A DNA stretch of 64,000 nucleotides, taken from Sycon ciliatum (taxonomy: Eukaryota > Porifera > Calcarea > Leucosolenida > Sycettidae). Of the stretch, positions 61,401-64,000 are shown one piece after another (the first letter of the stretch is position 1; each line of letters opens with the position of its first letter). Made by a program: the position numbers and the translations under genes. Below the pieces are notes generated by a model. That model was given only the letters and a program-made list of their open reading frames with translations, made no database searches and was not told the DNA's origin. Location: the NCBI RefSeq assembly GCF_964019385.1, contig NC_088646.1:3447525-3511524 (forward strand), in the 5' to 3' direction.

Positions 61401-63201
61401 TTCTCAAAGAAAGTTTAAGACGCCTTTTGTTGTTCAATTTCTTTCTACAAAACTATGTACATGAGTCACATGACTGTACTACAAGTATGTTATGACTATC
61501 ATGCACACTGTATGGGCTCGTAGTAATGGGTACACTGCAGTGCTTACCGGGTGAGCATGACCTTCCTGTGCCTGCTGAAGAGGCCCCTGGCGTTCCTTGA
61601 CAATCGCCTGCAAGACCGATTACAATGCAACATGAAAAATAACTACCTAGTCTCAATACTCAAATATTCTCTTTGCAGCGCAAACAAATCTGTTCTCCTC
61701 CACGCGTGCACATGTGACGAAGAAAAGATTTTTGTTTCGCAGCAAAGGAACATAATACTGTATAAGCAGAAATATTCGTCTGGAATTTAATTTCGTCTTT
61801 TTCGTCCAAGGATCTTTTGGACTAAATTAAATGCCGGACGAATGTCGATTTGTCCAGCTTTTCAATACACTGTTATGATCCATGGACGAAATTTACAGCC
61901 GGACGAAATTTACAGCCGGACGAAATTTACAGCCGGACGAAATTTACAGCCGGACGAACTCCCTTTCTTTGGAGTTGGACGAAATTATTGACCGACGAAA
62001 TTTTCTACCTGTACAGTAGTACGAGTGTTGAGAGTGAGTAATGGGTGGGTGAATGCCAAGGGAAATGAATAACTGAAGGAAAATACATTAGTTTGAGGGG
62101 AAGGAATTTGTGGCGACTTCCGGAAACGTGCTCAATGTCCAATTGGAAATTGTCGTGACTCGCGACCTAAGTTTCATGCCAGCAATCGTCAGATAAAAGT
62201 TATAAAAACCTGGGGAACAACCATTATCTTACTACCTATGTGTGAGGAATAGGGTGGTGAAGATTCGAACAGGTGCCAACCACCCAACGTCATATATCAA
62301 GGTGCGGTCGCACAGTCTTCGCAGGTGTGAGAAATGTTTAGCACTGACGCCAGCAATGCCAGTCCTGAACTCCTGACTATGCAGGAAAGCTCGTGGTGCA
62401 GCCATGAGACTTGAACCAGGCCAGGGACTTTCGCTACTAACACCAAAAAAAGAAAAGAAAAAGAAGAAAATACTTACAACAGAAAAGTGCTAAAAAAATG
62501 TATAAATACTGTCTCTTGGTGATTGCCTTGGCATGCAGCTCAAGTAGTGACATGACAGTGCGAAGTCATTCTATTTTCCACTTGATCTCTGGGAATGTAA
62601 GTGTGAACAAAAGCAATTGCGCGCATTACTGTGAACGCATAAGCTAGCGTGGTAAGTTGAATGGCTACAAGAGTGCTTTCTTGTGATGATTATCAGAACA
62701 GCAATTCAAAATGAAATTCGTACAGTTTAGTTTCCGTGTTTACTCCATGCAATTTTATCATCTCATTATTTACAGCTTACCCTTCACACCACTCTCACCG
62801 TGGTGCTTATTTTCACTGGGGTTTTTATTTTCTATTTTAAATTTTTAATACTAGTACATGTAGTAGTTTTCATTGTGATATTCCAACTGATGATCCAGCT
62901 GATGGTCGTCACAAGAAAACGCTCTTGGAACCAATCAACTCGCCTCGCTATGTTGTGAATTCACAGTAATGACTGCTATAATACAGCCATCGTCTCCTCG
63001 TGGACTATTTGTGTAAAATTATAGAGAATTACTTTTCGGAGGTCGGAAATATTCGAAATCACTCACATCATAGAGGCGGTCGGCGAGAACTGCCTTGACT
63101 CCTTTCTGAGGAAGATGTCGAGTCGATAACTCGATCTTGAGCTCAGTCACCTTGAGGCTGGAGAGCGGACGCCCATCGTCCAAGATCAGTGCGTCCGCCA
63201 T
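46558..63201 (-). CDS. SF3B2: Splicing factor 3B subunit 2 (SAP145) with an expanded Gln-rich region
   Basis: SF3B2 is a U2 snRNP SF3b subunit that binds pre-mRNA near the branch point. Exons (minus): 63067-63201, 61548-61607, 59793-61079, 59246-59332, 58080-58138, 57121-57199, 56553-56600, 54751-54819, 54408-54497, 53799-53984, 53412-53453, 52320-52420, 52110-52158, 51570-51659, 51030-51137, 50639-50746, 49814-49894, 49367-49434, 47737-47941, 47261-47290, 46558-46632. They sum to 3057 nt in one frame, 1018 residues. Domains: SAP at about 13-45 (SSLKVTELKIELSTR); Gln/Leu/Glu/Arg repeat 66-494; Lys-rich KKKKKKKRRRKH; DUF382 around 610-745 (RPDVVEMHDV, PVPRHWCFKRKYLQGKRG); PSP around 785-845 (PPPWLIAMQRYGPPP); FGYHAGGWGKPPVDE; the TPELIELRK segment; and the C-terminus AKKYKEFKF, nearly as in human. 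The stretch before the C-terminus is about 60 residues shorter than in human, so an exon in 46633-47260 could be missed. Confidence 0.96.
47112..47154. repeat. Short perfect hairpin
   Basis: CCCCCCTGAGAAAA and TTTTCTCAGAGGGGGG are nearly perfect inverted repeats with a loop of about 13 bases, in the last-but-one SF3B2 intron. It may be a minimal MITE relic. Confidence 0.7.
48213..48440. mobile_element. 228-bp TA-type MITE of TATAACGA words
   Basis: CTGTAAGACATGTTATTATA mirrors TATATTATTTACATGTCTTA plus CAG with small differences. TA flanks both sides (48211-48212 and 48441-48442). TATAACGAG, CTAACGAG, TTTAACGG and TATAACGAAG recur. Same design as 31093-31306. Confidence 0.87.
48501..48908. 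mobile_element. 408-bp TA-type MITE of GGGCACTATTCAAGAGAG words
   Basis: CCGTACTCGCGCGATTAGTG and CTAATCACGCAAGTACGG are inverted with a few differences. TA flanks both sides (48499-48500 and 48909-48910). At least five copies of GGGCACTATTCAAGAGAG or close variants, plus a G-run, fill the interior. Confidence 0.9.
48944..49352. mobile_element. 409-bp hAT-type MITE, 8-bp duplication CTACGTAT, beside an SF3B2 splice donor
   Basis: CTACGTAT occurs exactly at both borders (48936-48943 and 49353-49360). TAGGGGTGAAACGGTT is inverted as AACCGTTTCACCCCTA. The interior has TTCGGGTACCCGAA, CGGGTATCGG and GGGTACCCGA. In the SF3B2 transcript the duplication starts at intron position +7 after exon 49367-49434, directly next to the donor GTGAGG. 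Confidence 0.95.
49914..49981. repeat. (CA)n microsatellite
   Basis: CA repeat about 20 bp upstream (gene sense) of SF3B2 exon 49814-49894; it reads TG-rich in the transcript next to the acceptor. Confidence 0.96.
51476..51492. repeat. (GT)n microsatellite
   Basis: Short GT repeat of nine units or fewer in an SF3B2 intron. Confidence 0.85.
51684..51765. repeat. (GA)n microsatellite
   Basis: GA repeat about 25 bp upstream (gene sense) of SF3B2 exon 51570-51659; it reads CU-rich in the transcript and may act as a long pyrimidine tract. Confidence 0.94.
52553..53086. mobile_element. 534-bp MITE with TTA duplication (PIF/Harbinger-like)
   Basis: GGCTGCGTTTACACGACAAC is inverted exactly at the right as GTTGTCGTGTAAACGCAGCC. 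TTA flanks both sides (52550-52552 and 53087-53089). AAAACGG, CGTAAACG, GTTTACACGG and related words recur throughout. It lies in the SF3B2 intron between exons 52320-52420 and 53412-53453. Confidence 0.88.
54059..54110. repeat. (CA)n microsatellite
   Basis: CA repeat preceded by CACCCACGAGCA repeats (54020-54058), close upstream (gene sense) of SF3B2 exon 53799-53984. Confidence 0.95.
55124..56473. mobile_element. TA-type MITE, second copy of 40222-40706, carrying an insertion
   Basis: Same ends as 40222-40706 (CCGTATTTCCGCGCATATAA and its inverse), TA on both sides (55122-55123 and 56474-56475), and high similarity over both flanks of the insertion. The extra 861 bp at 55246-56106 is another element. 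Confidence 0.93.
55246..56106. mobile_element. 861-bp fold-back element with TTAA (or TA) duplication
   Basis: AGGGGAAGTATACCCTAAAA at the left is inverted at the right as TTTTAGGGTATACTTCCCCT. The inverted match continues for nearly 400 bp per arm, leaving a small centre around 55630-55740 that contains AACTCGAGTTGAACTCGAGT. TTAA lies at both borders (55242-55245 and 56107-56110). The empty copy at 40222-40706 has a single TTAA there. The arms differ little, so it is young or gene-converted. Confidence 0.93.
57475..57947. mobile_element. 473-bp MITE of GTCCGATTTTT words
   Basis: CAGTGCTGCCAAA is inverted as TTTGGCAGCACTG. GTCCGATTTTTCGGACA, GTCCGATTTTTGAAG, GGTCCGAAAAGG, GTCCGAAAAG and GTCCGATTTTGGG recur. 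It lies in the SF3B2 intron after exon 58080-58138. Confidence 0.83.
58397..58449. repeat. (CA)n microsatellite
   Basis: CA repeat in an SF3B2 intron beside the dispersed repeat copy B. Confidence 0.95.
58450..58712. repeat. Dispersed repeat, copy B (sibling at 1923-2111)
   Basis: Matches 1923-2111 in block order, with extra sequence (GGGTCTCCCCGGGAGAGGGG) between the first two blocks. It is flanked by CA tracts on both sides (58397-58449 and 58717-58737). Confidence 0.65.
61758..62016. mobile_element. TA-type MITE of GGACGAAATTTACAGCC words (uninterrupted copy)
   Basis: The left end CTGTATAAGCAGAAATATTC and right end GAAATTTTCTACCTGTACAG are imperfect inverted repeats. TA flanks both sides (61756-61757 and 62017-62018). 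Four tandem copies of GACGAAATTTACAGCCG, plus TTCGTC, GGACGAA and CCGACGAAATT, fill it. The sister copy at 2899-6261 hosts the LTR element. Confidence 0.88.
62240..62440 (-). mobile_element. Possible SINE piece(s) with two B-box-like motifs
   Basis: On the minus strand GGTTCAAGTCTCATGG (about 62405-62420) and TGTTCGAATCTTCACC (about 62258-62273) resemble pol III B boxes. No convincing A boxes or tRNA folds are seen. Tentative. Confidence 0.3.
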
Positions 63202-64000
63202 CGCTCACAAAAAAAACAACACGAAAGACGTTCATTATTTTCGCCTGCGAGATTTTTGTTGAGCGAACGTTCGAATGATGTCGTTGTCGAGGTATATTAT
63301 GGCACCGCAGGCCGCGCACCTGAGGGCCTTTCTGGAAGCCTTACTCGATCGGATAGAGCGAAACTGAGCACCCTGGGATGCGAGCAGTTTTTAGTACTCC
63401 CGGGTCCGAAATCTCACCACCAGGCCGGGCTGATCAAAACGTCTGCCGGGTCTGCAGCCTACAAACGTGGATCTGCCGACACTGTGCTGTCGACGACATG
63501 TCCGGCAAGGCACCTTGCGTGAAAGCAAGGAACGCTTTTTTTTAGAAAGGAAGCTTCTTCTCCAAAATTTAAAATATTTTGAAAATTATTCCTTCTGAAA
63601 AATCATCGCGTTCTTGACCTCGAAGCTGACTGCTGAATGTGATTAGGAAAGAAGATTCCTGAAGATGCACCAGACTGATTCTGGCAAGCCGTCTGTCGTC
63701 TGGATATGCACTGTTGTTCGTCATGGTCAGCAATCTTCTACGTTCGTCCTTTCGTTTTCCTGACCGCGATGATGACAAGCAGCTCTCATGCTCAGGTTAG
63801 TGCTACTTGTATGTCTGGGCACACAACACATCTGAGATGCACCCACTGACGTTATCGTACTGAAGAATGCAGCAAGGGTTCCTCGGATTCTCTTGATTTC
63901 GGAACAAATTTCCTTCACTTTCACCCTCTCCGTCTCTTCCCCATGCCCTCCATGCATGCACAATCGAGTTTGCATTTCAAATGTTGTTTTTACTTTGGCA
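63202..64000. other. SF3B2 upstream flank
   Basis: Contains the SF3B2 promoter region. An 88-codon plus-strand frame (63256-63522) and minus-strand frames at 63569-63975 are open, but I see no recognisable domain or supporting splice sites. A divergent gene starting here cannot be excluded. Confidence 0.45.

Noticed and set aside
63256-63522. 88-codon frame divergent from SF3B2 as a gene
   Set aside because: It has no recognisable domain, no clear splice donor in frame, and its composition is like the flanking DNA.

Overview
The window is animal nuclear DNA. It has many short exons with GT-AG introns of a few hundred bases, dense CA and GA/CT microsatellites, and many small DNA transposons. 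The gene content (eIF5B, SF3B2, V-ATPase subunit G, a DPP4-type peptidase) is general metazoan. An invertebrate, perhaps a sponge or another non-bilaterian, is my guess; the sequence does not settle it.

Layout. (1) 247-12830, minus: a DPP4/FAP-type membrane dipeptidyl peptidase in nine exons, running off the left edge before the catalytic serine. Its introns hold a young, incomplete Ty3/Gypsy-type LTR element (3075-6226) that sits inside an older small transposon. (2) 14162-18051, minus: a clean two-exon gene for a 142-residue protein that I do not recognise. (3) 20016-42585, minus: eIF5B, the translation-initiation GTPase, in at least 27 exons. One of its introns carries an antisense LINE (27718-about 32180). 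(4) 43360-44798, plus: V-ATPase subunit G, head to head with eIF5B across a 774-bp GC-rich shared promoter region. (5) 46558-63201, minus: SF3B2 (SAP145) of the spliceosomal SF3b complex, in 21 exons. One exon of 1287 bp encodes a very long Gln/Leu/Glu/Arg repeat. (6) 63202-64000: upstream flank with no gene I can support.

The exon models of DPP4-like, the 142-aa gene, V-ATPase G and SF3B2 each keep one reading frame from end to end (1974, 429, 351 and 3057 nt). The eIF5B model does not close at one junction, the join across the LINE-bearing intron, where a small exon or another splice site is missing.

The genes are constitutive (translation, splicing, proton pumping) apart from the peptidase, and nothing suggests they form a pathway. 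The striking part is the non-coding DNA. More than twenty short inverted-repeat elements (MITEs) with TA, TTAA, TTA or 8-bp target duplications lie in introns, often nested. Many are built almost entirely from one short family-specific word repeated on both strands. That word-array design is the observation I would follow up first.
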